DNA of 64,000 bases from Mytilus californianus (taxonomy: Eukaryota > Mollusca > Bivalvia > Mytilida > Mytilidae), in assembly GCF_021869535.1 (NCBI RefSeq), contig NW_026262740.1:310001-374000 (forward strand), read 5' to 3'. The notes below the pieces were generated by a model. It had not been told where the DNA came from. It saw only the letters and a program-made list of their open reading frames with translations, and did no database searches. The translations under genes were made by a program, and so were the position numbers. Positions 36,858 through 47,040 of the stretch are shown in pieces. Numbering within the stretch: the first letter of the stretch is position 1; every line of letters starts with the position of its first letter.

Positions 36858-37085
36858 ATGGAATATTTGAACTATCCTTATGCATTCGTTGGATTCGAAT
36901 CTCATATCGAATTTAGACAAGCTATCATTTTTTGTCAAAATGAAAACCTAGATGTCCTGGACTTTATGTTAAACGGAGAAGAATACATAGCTATTTTTTG
37001 TGAGGTCGGCTTTGATGATTTAATAGTTTACTGCCAATTGCACAGTCTTGATTTTGTTTATTTTGTTTTTGACGACGACAATTAA
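36858..37085 (+). CDS. Small unrecognised ORF, 75 residues
   Basis: An ATG-to-TAA frame of balanced, non-repetitive composition, rich in acidic and aromatic residues ('FVGFESHIEFRQAIIFCQN', 'LDVLDFMLNGEEYIAIFCEV', 'DFVYFVFDDDN'). The spacing of 'AIIFCQNENLDVLDFML' and 'AIFCEVGFDDLIVYCQL' is faintly ankyrin-like, which is speculation. It stands out from the hexamer-rich DNA around it. It could be a true small gene, an exon or a relic. Confidence 0.3.
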   Translation: MEYLNYPYAFVGFESHIEFRQAIIFCQNENLDVLDFMLNGEEYIAIFCEVGFDDLIVYCQLHSLDFVYFVFDDDN

Positions 37086-37255
37086 GTAGAAATATTCTTC
37101 ACATACAATTTGAATGGACTAAGAACAAGGTAAATATGTATATCTTCTGGTGTTAAGATAAGAGACAGAAACACATAAGTCCTAAACAAACTGACAAAAC
37201 CATGGCAAAACCGATAACCACTTAAAGATTAACAGTAAATCATAAAAGGCTAAAT

Positions 37256-37681
37256 TGATTGATTGATTGTTGGTTGCTTAACGTCCAGTGGCAAATATTT
37301 CATGCATATTCAGGACGAGAACAAGTTAACAATAAATACAATAGGTAGGTTCTTTAATAGGGGCTTCCGGGATTAAGGTCGGAGAAATTTAGACTGCCAC
37401 GGGAAATGAGGGTATATTGGATAGGGACAGAAATTTAGCCTTGTAACAGGTCACATACGGACCCCTCAAAGAGTTGTTGCAAGGGTTCTTAACGTGCAAA
37501 GAGCGTGGCACTCTCTTTACACGAGGCATCGGATTTAACGTCCCCATTCTGACCGGACGTGGCTGCAAATTTGTACATCCCGCACAGCCGAAAGGACGCC
37601 CCACTTTAGCAAGGGTTTTACTGCCGGTCGGAGGAAGACCAATGATGACCATACTTCTATACCCCAGTCACCCTTGGGGGG
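37256..37681 (-). mobile_element. CAAT-tailed SINE-like element, young copy with 15-bp TSD
   Basis: The perfect 15-bp target duplication 'cataaaaggctaaat' at 37,241-37,255 and 37,682-37,696 gives exact ends: sense head 'cccccaagggtgactgggg' and tail of CAAT repeats. This is the clearest full-length reference copy in the window (426 bp). Confidence 0.95.
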
Positions 37682-38688
37682 CATAAAAGGCTAAATATAA
37701 AGAATTTAAAACTAAATAATTTCAAGTCAACCAGGATGCCATTTGTTTGCAATTGATAACAATTTTCAAGAAGCACAAATTTTCTTAAGCATACGTAGAG
37801 AAGTAGGTTACGATGAAGGTAAGGAATATGATACGATATGAACAAAATGAAATTGTTACCAAGAGTTTATCTGAGGACAAGGATTAGAGTAATGATATAA
37901 ATAAGGTCAAGTTTAGGGTAAAGGAACAAGAATAAATTGAAAGAAAAAATAAGTTAATTAAAAACCATTTTTCATAGAACAATTGCGTGTGGATCAGGAC
38001 AACGTAAACAATAAGATTGTGGATAAGAAATGTTAAAAACGGTAATGATTATTAATGACGTCAGCTTTAACCTATACTGAAAAGCAGTTATGACTGCCAA
38101 TTTACCTGCCGGTTTTCTAGTTTTACTATTTAATTCACATTATTATCAAGTTCAAACGTTTAGCATAACATTCGGGTATCATTTTGAATACACATACTTT
38201 AACGATATTCATATTCTACTTTTTTACTGAGGACATTGAGCTTACTGTCAATCCTGAAATTAGGAATAGAGCCTGGGGTAAATAAAAAATTGGAAAATAT
38301 TGGCTAGTCAAGCTCATTAGTCGAAAATGAACTGATAATATCATACAATAGCAAAATGAAGAACGACCGAAAAATAAATAACAGCCTACATAGAAAACTG
38401 AGATTGAACAACACAAACTTCATTGGTAAAGATGAGTCATCGCAATGTTACAGGAAGGAGTGATGGTATGACTGGGGATACGTTGTACTGCAAGATGTGA
38501 TCCAGGATAAATTTAAGAATGAATACAGAGTTTAAGGATAAGTCTTAGTTTTAAATGACGAATTAGTCGCTTAAGTTAGGGTTTAAAACAGCGGTAACTT
38601 GCTGGCTAAAAGCAATGTAAATTGAAAGTTTGAGTTTTCAAAACAAGAGTTATCACAAGGCAAACCAACGTTTTTCTAATTTTTTCAG

Positions 38689-40534
38689 ATTGAGTCATGG
38701 CAAACCCAACTGAAACACAATCAACAGAAAACTACAAAAGTTCTGATGATGAATCAGAAAGTGGTAAGCTATCGAAGTTTTAAAGTCAAAACATATCAAT
38801 GAGACATGAGATACATTTATTGCCTTTATAAGTATATTGAACAGAAAGTTGAATCTTCGCTTTTACCTCAACCCTAAACCTGAAGTTTTTGAGTTTCAAT
38901 AGTCTTGTAAAAAATAATTGCATTCATAATATCGAATACCTCCTCCTCCTTTCCTATAATGGAAAATGACGTACTGTATCATCCTAAGAGAGAACGATAC
39001 ATATAATTTTATACGACTAAAACGAATCTTATGTTCTCATAAAAGAGAAGCAAAAGATATCAAAGGGACATTCAAACTCACAAGTCGAAAATAAACTGAC
39101 AACGCCATGGCTAAAAAAGAAAAAGACAAGCAAAAAATAGTTCACCAAACACAACATAAAAATTGAGGAACACGAAACCCATCAAAAATGTGGGTGATGT
39201 TATGTCGTTATTTCATTTTGTCTCTAAAAAAGGCACATATCGGGTGATTCACTACAGTTCAATTATTATTGATTCAATTCTAACATCTATAGGCCACCGA
39301 CCATTCCTCTTTTGAGGTTGAGGTGGATCATTGACGATCACAAAAAAGATTGGGCTTAGACTGACGTTTAATAACGACATGTTCGAAATAGAATTTGATA
39401 TTAAAGTAGTTCGAGGATAAGGGTATGGTTAATGAATAGTATAAGTTGTTGTCTATGGATAAAGATTAGGTTAAGTTTAAGGAAAACAATAAGTATAAGT
39501 TTTACATTACGGGTTAGTATAAAGATATATCAAAGGATATAAGGTTGTAAGGGTAATGATGGGGATTATGTTTGGTTGAAGGTTATATCTAAGTTTCAGG
39601 AGAATGATAGGGATAAGGTTGAATAAAATGTTATAGTGCTAATAAGGTAAAGCTGTAAAATGCGAACTAAAATCTAATTATAAAGTCTGAGGAATGAGGG
39701 TGAGGTAAATTATAAAATGCAGATAAGAATACGTTTAGAGATGAGGTTAAGTGATGCTATCAGGGTTAGGCAAATAATTCAAGTAAACGCATCCGGCAAA
39801 CGCAAATGATCACTCTATGGTTTTGGATAAGATCGTGTTTTCTATTTACGAAGTAATTGTATGATTGCAAAGTTATTAATCACCCATTACGAACAGATAG
39901 TCGATGCTCAGGAAAAACAAAGCAAAACATTAAAAACACTCTTGTAAGCTGATAGTTCATATTGATCCATCACCTCTTTCTTTTTTTTTTAGAATGTATA
40001 TCACTTTCAAACTTAGAACTGATAGTTCAACGGAAGTTTGACAAATTCAAAGAAGAAATTCTCGAGGAAAACAGAAGCGCCCTTTCAGGGCTAATAAACG
40101 ACAATGAAAAAAAAAGAACGGAAGTGGTGAACTTGAAAAACAAAAACAAAGAGTTGGAAAGAAATCAAATAGAATTACAAAGTGAAATTAACACAATAAA
40201 GACAGAAATAGAGAAGAAGGACATGGACACGGATGTTGATGAAAACCAAAATGAATCTCAGAACCAGAATGAAATAGCCTTGTTAGGTGTTACCATCGCA
40301 ACATACAACATTGAACTGAAAAAAATCAAGAATGACATTGACATGTATAACAAAACTAATGACCAAGCTTTGGAAAATATTAGAAAAGATCTAACCATGT
40401 TGAAATCTTCTCAAAAAGATGAGATTGAGAGCTGTCTGAACAATGCAACATTGAGCCACTTCAAAGATTGTAGTGCTAAAGTTGTCTCTGTCGAATTAGT
40501 CTTTATGCTCAAATGCTTTACCGAAATGCGTTAA
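38689..40534 (+). CDS. Two-exon coiled-coil protein, about 202 residues (predicted)
   Basis: Exon 1, 38,689-38,763, follows 'aattttttcag'. Its ATG at 38,697 starts 'MANPTETQSTENYKSSDDES' and the exon ends in phase 1 at donor 'gtaagc'. Exon 2, 39,993-40,534, follows 'tttttttttag' and joins in frame (E, then 'CISLSNLELIVQRKFDKF'). Residues about 35-100 and 125-175 are highly charged heptad-like helix ('EEILEENRSALSGLIND', 'ELERNQIELQSEINTIKTE', 'IELKKIKNDIDMYNKT'). No known domain, signal peptide or membrane segment is visible. The N-terminus is acidic and Ser/Thr-rich. I do not recognise the family. The stop at 40,532 may instead be intron if a donor near 40,480 is used; an open phase-1 stretch starting at 40,879 could then be a later exon. 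Confidence 0.6.
39060..39225. repeat. Piece of a large dispersed mussel-type repeat
   Basis: It contains 'aataaactgacaacgccatg' and 'gctaaaaaagaaaaagacaa', the same sequence that at 41,040-41,510 is interrupted by a SINE-like insertion. This copy shows the unoccupied site. Confidence 0.8.
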
Positions 40535-40878
40535 AGCTACAGTACGTAGTCGGGCATAACAATAGATATGCCGGATTCCGGTTTGACGGAAATGAAAAAT
40601 TCCGACTATTTTCTACAGATTCAGGTGTGACCGGTGATAAAATTGTCCCTTGATCTTTATCTGTGCTACATGACCTAACGCTTCACTGATTTTTGTTTAC
40701 CTAAACTGTGATTTAAACAGATGATGACGGAAGAGGACAAAGATATTATTATAAAATTTTTTTTTTTAATTTGTTGATGTATGCGACTTTGGTAGTGATT
40801 CAGGTGTTTGCGCAAGCTCGGTTTCTCTGCTCTTCATTAGTAAGTAGTCTCCACTGTCTAAAACCTCTCATGTTTCAG

Positions 40879-41030
40879 TGGTATCTGAGCTACTGCCATA
40901 CGTAACTGGTCAACGCTCGCCGATACATGTCCATGGACACTTGGTTGTAAAGCAGGAAGCAAAAAATGACCTGGATGACCCATTATTTAACTGTGATATA
41001 CCATATACTGATTTTAGATCTAATCAAATA
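40879..41030 (+). CDS. Possible unrecognised exon
   Basis: It follows the acceptor 'catgtttcag' and enters in phase 1. The open frame reads 'VSELLPYVTGQRSPIHVHGH' then 'LVVKQEAKNDLDDPLFNCD', a protein-like composition unlike the repeats nearby. The 3' border is unclear because the dispersed repeat begins near 41,030 ('gaaaataaactgacaacg'). The family was not recognised. It might belong to the coiled-coil gene upstream. Confidence 0.35.
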
Positions 41031-41070
41031 ATGATCGAAAATAAACTGACAACGCCATGGCTAAAAAAGA

Positions 41071-41496
41071 TTGATTGATTGTTGGTTGCTTAACGTCCAG
41101 TGGCAAATATTTCATGCATGTTCAGGACGAGAACAAATTAACAATAAATACAATAGGTAGGTCCTGTAATAAAGGCCGTCCGGGATAAAGGTCGGGGAAA
41201 TTTGGACTGCCACGGGAAAATGAGGGTATATTGGATAAGGACAGAAATTTAGCCTTGCAACAGGTCACCTACGGACCCCTCAAAGAGTTGTTGCAAGGGT
41301 TCTTAACGTGCAAAGAATGTGGCACTCTCTTTACACGAGGCATCGGATTTAACGTCCCCATTCTGACCGGACGTGACTGCGAACTTGTACATCCCGCACA
41401 GCCAAACGGACGCCCCACTTTAGCGAGGGTTTTACCGCCGGTCGGAGGAAGACCAATGGTGACCATATTTCTATTCCCCAGTCACCCTTGGGGTGA
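41071..41496 (-). mobile_element. CAAT-tailed SINE-like element with 12-bp TSD
   Basis: The target duplication 'ggctaaaaaaga' is at 41,059-41,070 and 41,497-41,508. The unoccupied site is present in the other copy of the host repeat near 39,105-39,120. It lacks the youngest-subgroup changes ('aaaggccgtccgggataaag' instead), so it is of intermediate age. Confidence 0.95.
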
Positions 41497-41756
41497 GGCT
41501 AAAAAAGAAAGAGACAAACAGACAAATAATAGTAAACAAGAAACAACATAAAAAACTAGACAACACGCACCCCAACAAAATCTAGGGGTTATCTCAAGTG
41601 CTCCGGAAGGGTAAGCAGATCCTGCTCCACATGTGGCACCCGTCGTGTTGCTCATGTTATTACAGACCCGGTAAATAGTCTATTTCGGTAGGTCACATTC
41701 GTGAAAAGGGAACGGGATTGTAGTTACGACATAAGGAACATATCCGATATCACCTG

Positions 41757-41995
41757 GGGGCATCGGTGGCCTAGTGGTCTAAGTAGTTACTACTGTAATC
41801 ACTAGCCAGTCAACACTGAGGTTGCGAGTTCGAACCCCGCTCGTGCGGGTGCACTCGACTCCAATCTTAATTGACTAGGGTTGTCAGTTTTCCTATCGAA
41901 GGTCGGTGGTTTTCTCCGGATTCCTCCACCAATAAAAACTGGCCGCCACGAAATAGACCAAAAGTGGCGTTAAATCACCAACAATCAAAATCAAA
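41757..41995 (+). mobile_element. tRNA-derived SINE (bivalve V-SINE/RUDI-like)
   Basis: The head has a pol III A box 'tggcctagtgg' (41,767-41,777) and B box 'gttcgaacc' (41,828-41,836), with a long variable-arm-like spacing as in class II tRNAs. The body has 'ttttctccggattcctccac' and 'ctggccgccac'. The tail is 'gcgttaaatcaccaacaatc' plus AATC-like repeats. Flanks 'tccgatatcacctg' (41,743-41,756) and 'tccgatcacctg' (41,996-42,007) are a target duplication with one 2-bp change. Naming it RUDI-like rests on memory of bivalve SINE structure, not on a search. Confidence 0.85.
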
Positions 41996-42425
41996 TCCGA
42001 TCACCTGTGAAACGGCTATTCCATAACAGTCAACCAACTCGTGATGGCGTCCGTAAAATTAACGAAGGGAAGATGTCAACTTCACCATTTGGAACTATTG
42101 ATTTAATAGCTTCCTTCTGAGCAGCAACCCTCTATCAATTGTATCAATTGGGAAATACATACTCCGTATCCAGGCGCTGCTTGAATGTTGTTACATAGAA
42201 ATGGAAGGTTCACAATTTGGAAGCTGAAATCATCTCTTTTTTTATGTCCATTTCTAGAACATTGTTTAATTAAAATTTATTAAAAGAAATAGAAATTAAT
42301 GGCCGTATGTACATCACAAAATCTACCGATGCATCTAGGAAGTTTTAATGCATGATAGGACCTAGGTTTACAAAAGGTATATGTAGTTTATGTTCCTAAC
42401 ATGGACTAAGCATCAAATGTTATCT

Positions 42426-42834
42426 ACCCCCAAGGGTGACTGGGGAATAGAAGTACGGTCACCATTGGTCTTCCTCCGACCGGCAGTAAAACCCTTGCTA
42501 AAGTGGGGCGTCCATTTGGCTGTGCGGGATGTACAAATTTGCAGCCACGTCCGGTCAGAATGGGGACGTTAAATCCGATGCCACGCTCTTTGCACGTTAA
42601 GAACCCTTGCAACTACTCTTTGAGGGGTCCGTAGGTGACCTGTTGCAAGGCTAAATTTCTGTCCCTATCCAATATACCCTCATTTTCCCGTGGTAGTCTA
42701 AATTTCGCCGACCTTAACCCCGGACGCCCCTATTACAGAACCTATCTTTTGTATTTATTATTATTTTGTTCTCGTCCTGAATATGCATGAAATATTTGCC
42801 ACTGGACGTTAAGCAACCAACAATCAATCGATTT
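42426..42834 (+). mobile_element. CAAT-tailed SINE-like element with 10-bp TSD
   Basis: The target duplication 'aatgttatct' is at 42,416-42,425 and 42,835-42,844. It has an internal deletion of about 15 bp relative to other copies (the 'cgtgtaaagagagtgccacg' region is missing part of its length). The tail is short. Confidence 0.9.
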
Positions 42835-42973
42835 AATGTTATCTGAAAATGTCCATCGGGGAGAAGACTGTCAGTAGTGTCAGGCGTTTGAAACTTTGGT
42901 TGCAGGGTCGTTTATATAGTGGCAAAGATATTACAATTGCTGTGTTTGGAGTGCAGTAAATAACATTCTTGGT

Positions 42974-43297
42974 TTAACCCCTGACGGAAATTTCCTGTAT
43001 TAATAGCGGACATAGATTATATCGCACATGAACTATGGCTGAATAGGGCTGGAGATCCAACAGTTCCGCTAACGTTTCCGATACCTGTACTTCGTGACAA
43101 GAGAGGAATGTCATAGTGGAGAAGTAATCATGATTCATCCAAATTCTCGAGAATTGGTTATATTCGTCGACAAGACTGCAACGGGTTGTCCTTTCTTCCA
43201 TAAAAGACAATGAAATCATAAACAATCTGATGGCCTTCGAATAAATAAAGGGATTGCTAATTAGAAAGTTCCACGAAGCACATTCGATTTCAAACAT
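42974..43297 (-). CDS. Unrecognised 107-residue ORF
   Basis: Minus-strand ATG-to-stop frame with mixed composition ('SWNFLISNPFIYSKAIRLF', 'LVDEYNQFSRIWMNHDYF', 'ELLDLQPYSAIVHVRYNL'). No splice support, no family recognised. It lies between a SINE-like copy and the transposase relic. Chance or transposon-derived is equally possible. Confidence 0.25.
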   Translation of the reverse strand: MFEIECASWNFLISNPFIYSKAIRLFMISLSFMEERTTRCSLVDEYNQFSRIWMNHDYFSTMTFLSCHEVQVSETLAELLDLQPYSAIVHVRYNLCPLLIQEISVRG

Positions 43298-43778
43298 TTA
43301 GTTTCAGACAAATCGATTTACAAGTAAACGATATAAAAAAAAAACTTTGTACCAAGTAAAATACAATTTAAAGAAAGTGGTTCAGGAGCAACTATATCTT
43401 TTGATACAATTCATTAGTCATTATATAGAGATAAGCTAACTGAACCTGCTTTATTACGTCCGAAAGCATGATACACTATTGAATACTTTATTCATATGAT
43501 TTGCACCACATGACTTTGGCTCAATGGATATTTACAAAAATGTTGTGCAATTTCCAACATGAAATGCGTTAAATTTGAATTTTACGAAACGGGAAGGATG
43601 AAATTATCATGTTTTTAAAGAACTTTGCCGAAAGCTAAAGAAAGCAGGTAATACAAACGTAATTTAACCTGAAAATTCAACCTACAAGGTGTTTCCCTAT
43701 ATGTGGACTAATCATGAACAATATCTTCTTGTGTCTTTATTTCTATTTTGAATCCTGCTTTTTTACGACTTATGTGGA

Positions 43779-45460
43779 GCCATATTCCCAGATGATCCAA
43801 ACAGTTACATATGTCAAACACTCAATTGTCAAGAAAAAAGATACAAAGGAAATATTGCTGCTATGGAAAAAGAATATCGTGAACCTAGATGTTCATTTGT
43901 AAGTGCAGATGTTGTTTTTCAATTAAAGCATATACTAGAAAGATTAAATAATTGGGAATTAATCAAAGAAGTTAAAAAGTCCGTAAAATCATCTACAGAA
44001 AACAACAAACATTACTATCCATTACATGAAGAATGGGCAGCTTCATACAAACCTTTGTAATGCTGGTCGATTTTAAAATGATAAGTGTAGTATTAGTGCT
44101 CTAATGAATACAGATGGCATCCCTCTTTACAACTCCTCTAAAGTAAAGTTTTGGCCCATATGTTTAGCCACCAGTACAAAGGTTTTCACGAAATAATATG
44201 GCAATCTGGCAAGGAAAAGGTAATCCTCCTTTTGTCCAATATATTTACTCATTTGCCAGTTCATTAAATACTTTATACCAGAAAGGATTTTCAATATCTC
44301 CTACAGGATATGATAATTTGAACATTAAACTATATATCATATGTGTTTCAGTGGATTTGCAAGCTAAAGCGTACATAGCTAACATGTCCATGCACAATGG
44401 GGATTATGGCTGTTCATTACGTGAAGAACATAGGAAAGTAGTGAAAAAGGGAAAAGATCATGTTCGTTCCTATCCATACCACCCTCCAGAGGACAGACCT
44501 GAAGTCAGGAATGCAATAGATATTCTAGAATCATGTCAACAGACAACACCACAGAAAAGGATAAAAGGTGTATGCGGAGTTTCTGAATTGTCAACATTCA
44601 GAAACTTTCATATTGTAGAAGGCTTGGTTCCAGACTACATGCATGGGGTGTTATTGGGAGTAACTAAATATGTGATGAAATTATTGTTTTCTGCAACTAA
44701 TAGCTCAAAACCGTATTTAATTGGTAAACACCTTGATGAAATATGAAGAAGGGTTCAGAAAATGACACCACCAGATTGTATAGAGCGCTTAACTAGAGAT
44801 TTAGAAAAGCATTGTGCTAATTTTAAAGCCACAGAACTACAATGGTTGCTTTATTAATTAATTCCTTGCTTGAAAGGAATTTTGCCAGATTTATACTTAG
44901 AGCATCTTTGTAAGCTATCAGAAAGCATTTTTCTTCTTTTACATAACATTTCAACCACTGATATTGACAGAGCTAAAAATCTCAGTTTCTATCGTGACTT
45001 TGAAGATTTGTATGGACACTAGTGCTGTACCTTGAATCTTCACAATGTAGCTAAATGGGGTCCGTTGTGGGCTTGGAGCTGCTTTCCATTTGAAGACTGC
45101 AATGCAGCTATTTTGCAGGCTGTGCATGGAACAGGTGATATCACAAAACAGTACATTCATACAAAACAGCAAGAAATGGAATTAAATGCTTTAGACATAA
45201 CAAAGTATGATGGCTGCACATTCCAAAACTCGTTTCTACTGAGCATGAGCCAGAATAATCGAAGTTGGAAGAATAAAAAACGTATGAGTAGCTGGGAGAT
45301 TATTTTCCGTGTCTGCAGATCACATACAAGATGAGATGTTGCATTTAGTACATGTTAATAATTTGTCTGAAGTACTCAAATGTATTCGTGTTGACATCTT
45401 TGGTCAAAAGTATTATTCAAAAGAATATTCTCGTATGATAAAAAACGTCTTTGCTATTAT
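43779..45460 (+). pseudogene. CACTA/Plavaka-like transposase pseudogene
   Basis: The coding relic starts with a Cys-rich segment ('IFPDDPNSYICQTLNCQEKR', near 43,795). A break between 44,060 and 44,198 follows, then 'FVQYIYSFASSLNTLYQKGF', 'SVDLQAKAYIANMSMHNGDY' and 'GCSLREEH', and the hallmark 'GLVPDYMHGVLLGVTKYVMK' (about 44,625-44,685), whose Asp is expected to be a catalytic DDE-type residue in transposases of this group. After stops at 44,744, 44,854 and 45,018 the frame continues in pieces: 'MTPPDCIERLTRDLEKHC', 'GPLWAWSCFPFEDCNAAIL'. Multiple stops and shifts make it inactive. The 3' end is lost against the partial SINE-like copy at 45,480. Family assignment rests on motif memory; terminal repeats were not found. 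Confidence 0.75.
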
Positions 45461-45479
45461 GTAATCAGCAATACAGAAA

Positions 45480-45614
45480 CCCCCAAGGGTGACTGGGGAA
45501 TAGAAGTAGGATCACCATTGGTTGTCCTCCGACCGGCAGTAAAACGCTTGCCAAAATGGGGCGTCCGTTTGGCTGTGCGGGATGTACAAATTTGCAGCCA
45601 CGTCCGGTCAGAAT
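45480..45614 (+). mobile_element. CAAT-tailed SINE-like element, head fragment
   Basis: Only the head end remains ('cccccaagggtgactgggga' to 'cgtccggtcagaatg'); the tail is missing and no target duplication is seen. It was probably cut by a later deletion. Confidence 0.85.
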
Positions 45615-45619
45615 GTTCT

Positions 45620-46300
45620 TTATATGGTAGTCCAAGTCAGTAGCCGGTAGTTCAGTGGTTGTCGTTGGTTCATATCTGTCATATTTGTTTTTCGTAAATA
45701 GTTTTGGTATCATTCACCAGTCCCGACTCCCCCTTAACTGCATTTTAAAAGTAGCATGTTTTTCAATAAATTTTAAAATAAGCTCTGGATATAAACTCGG
45801 TATCCATACTTATATATAAAGTGTCATCTCAATGTCTGATCGAGCTTTATGGGAAATGCCAGGTACTGTCTCCGTATTTCGTGGATTCATATTCAGGAAC
45901 ATGACATTCATCAAATCGCACGATGGGGGTCTTGGTACAAGTTGGAGTTGTTCATCTTTTCGGAGCACAAAATTCTTCCTACAATATGTCATCTTATTTT
46001 CTGGGCCCTAGGTTTGTATTTGTCTCTTTACTTTCCTCATTTTTTGACCGACTCGCCATTTTCCGAGAAATAATTAAATAAAAATCAGTTGTACATACCC
46101 GGGATTTGAAGTGTTACGACCAAAGAAGGTGGACAGGATAATCAAACCCTTGATACGAAATGGAGAAAACCGAAGACCTACTGAATAGAAAATCAAGACA
46201 TAAAACACAACCGGGGAATAAAACAGCACAGAATGGCAGTGTACACACAAACGCCGAAATATAAAAACAATTAAAATACCCGGACCCGTAAAACGAAAGA
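45620..46300. other. Non-coding stretch next to the LINE 3' end
   Basis: It contains 'agccggtagttcagtggttg', a phrase I associate with other mussel repeats. Frames of 60-82 residues on either strand show no domain or splice support. Confidence 0.5.
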
Positions 46301-46539
46301 GGCCAAGGATACAATACAATACAATACAATATTTTTATTGTCAATCAAGGACGCCCTAAGAGAGCAGTATAATTACAAATAATTTATTACAATGATTATT
46401 ATTAATTCTTAATGATATATAATGACAAAATATAGAATAGAGAAAAAATAAATAGAGAAAAAATAAACACAAAAGAAAAAGCAAAACCCCAGATATGTAT
46501 ATATATTTAACATATAGAAATGTTGAGGCATATATTCAA

Positions 46540-46963
46540 TTGATTGATTGATTGTTGGTTGCTTAACGTCCAGTGGCAAATATTTCATGCATATTCAGGA
46601 CGAGAACAAGTTCACAATAAATACAATAGGTAGGTTCTGTAATAGATTAAGGGATTATGGTCGGAGAAATTTAGACTGCCACGGGAAATGAGGGTATATT
46701 GGATAGGGACAGAAATTTAGCCTTGCAACAGGTCACCTACGGACCCCGCAAAGAGTTGTTGCAAGGGTTCTTAACGTGCAAAGAGCGTGGCACTCTCTTT
46801 ACACGAGGCATCGGATTTAACGTCCCCATTCTGACCGGACGTGGCTGCATATTTGTACATCCCGCACAGCCAAACGGACGCCCCACTTTAGCACGGGTTT
46901 TACTGCCGGTCGGAGGAAGACCAATGGTGACCATACTTCTATTCCCCAGTCACCCTTGGGGGT
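46540..46963 (-). mobile_element. CAAT-tailed SINE-like element, young copy with 12-bp TSD
   Basis: The target duplication 'gcatatattcaa' is at 46,528-46,539 and 46,964-46,975. It is inserted in the 3' region of the LINE, so it is younger than that LINE copy. It carries the youngest-subgroup diagnostic 'tagattaagggattatggtc'. Confidence 0.95.
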
Positions 46964-47040
46964 GCATATATTCAACTGTTTATGGATATCATTAGTGCCA
47001 TAAAATTCAAATTTGGCCTATGAATGATTCACTGGGTCAG

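Larger units (their letters stand above)
31240..40000. repeat. Series of duplicated ~0.75-1-kb blocks with hexamer arrays
   Basis: Each block starts near 'gattgggtt(g/a)aga...gtagaaacgatatgtacga' (about 31,228; 32,234; 32,961; 34,110; 34,478; 36,375; 39,349). It continues with purine-rich hexamers, then a shared tail ('gatgctttctacttgcaaaa', 'attcattttgttgggaagca'). Blocks at 31.2-34.0 kb are close copies; later ones are decayed. They surround the micro-exons at 35.0-35.7 kb and the coiled-coil gene, so they may be intronic. Confidence 0.75.
41032..42250 (+). repeat. Large dispersed mussel-type repeat carrying two nested SINEs
   Basis: The host repeat is in three pieces: 41,032-41,070, 41,497-41,756 and 42,008-42,250. 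They contain phrases I know from many Mytilus sequences ('ctccggaagggtaagcagat', 'catgtggcacccgtcgtgtt', 'actcgtgatggcgtccgtaa', 'tcaacttcaccatttggaac'). Removing the two insertions restores a continuous copy. Its class is unknown to me. Confidence 0.8.

Noticed and set aside
41757-41860. A functional tRNA gene
   Set aside because: A and B boxes are clear, but the sequence continues into a SINE body and tail with a target duplication, and the cloverleaf is not well formed.
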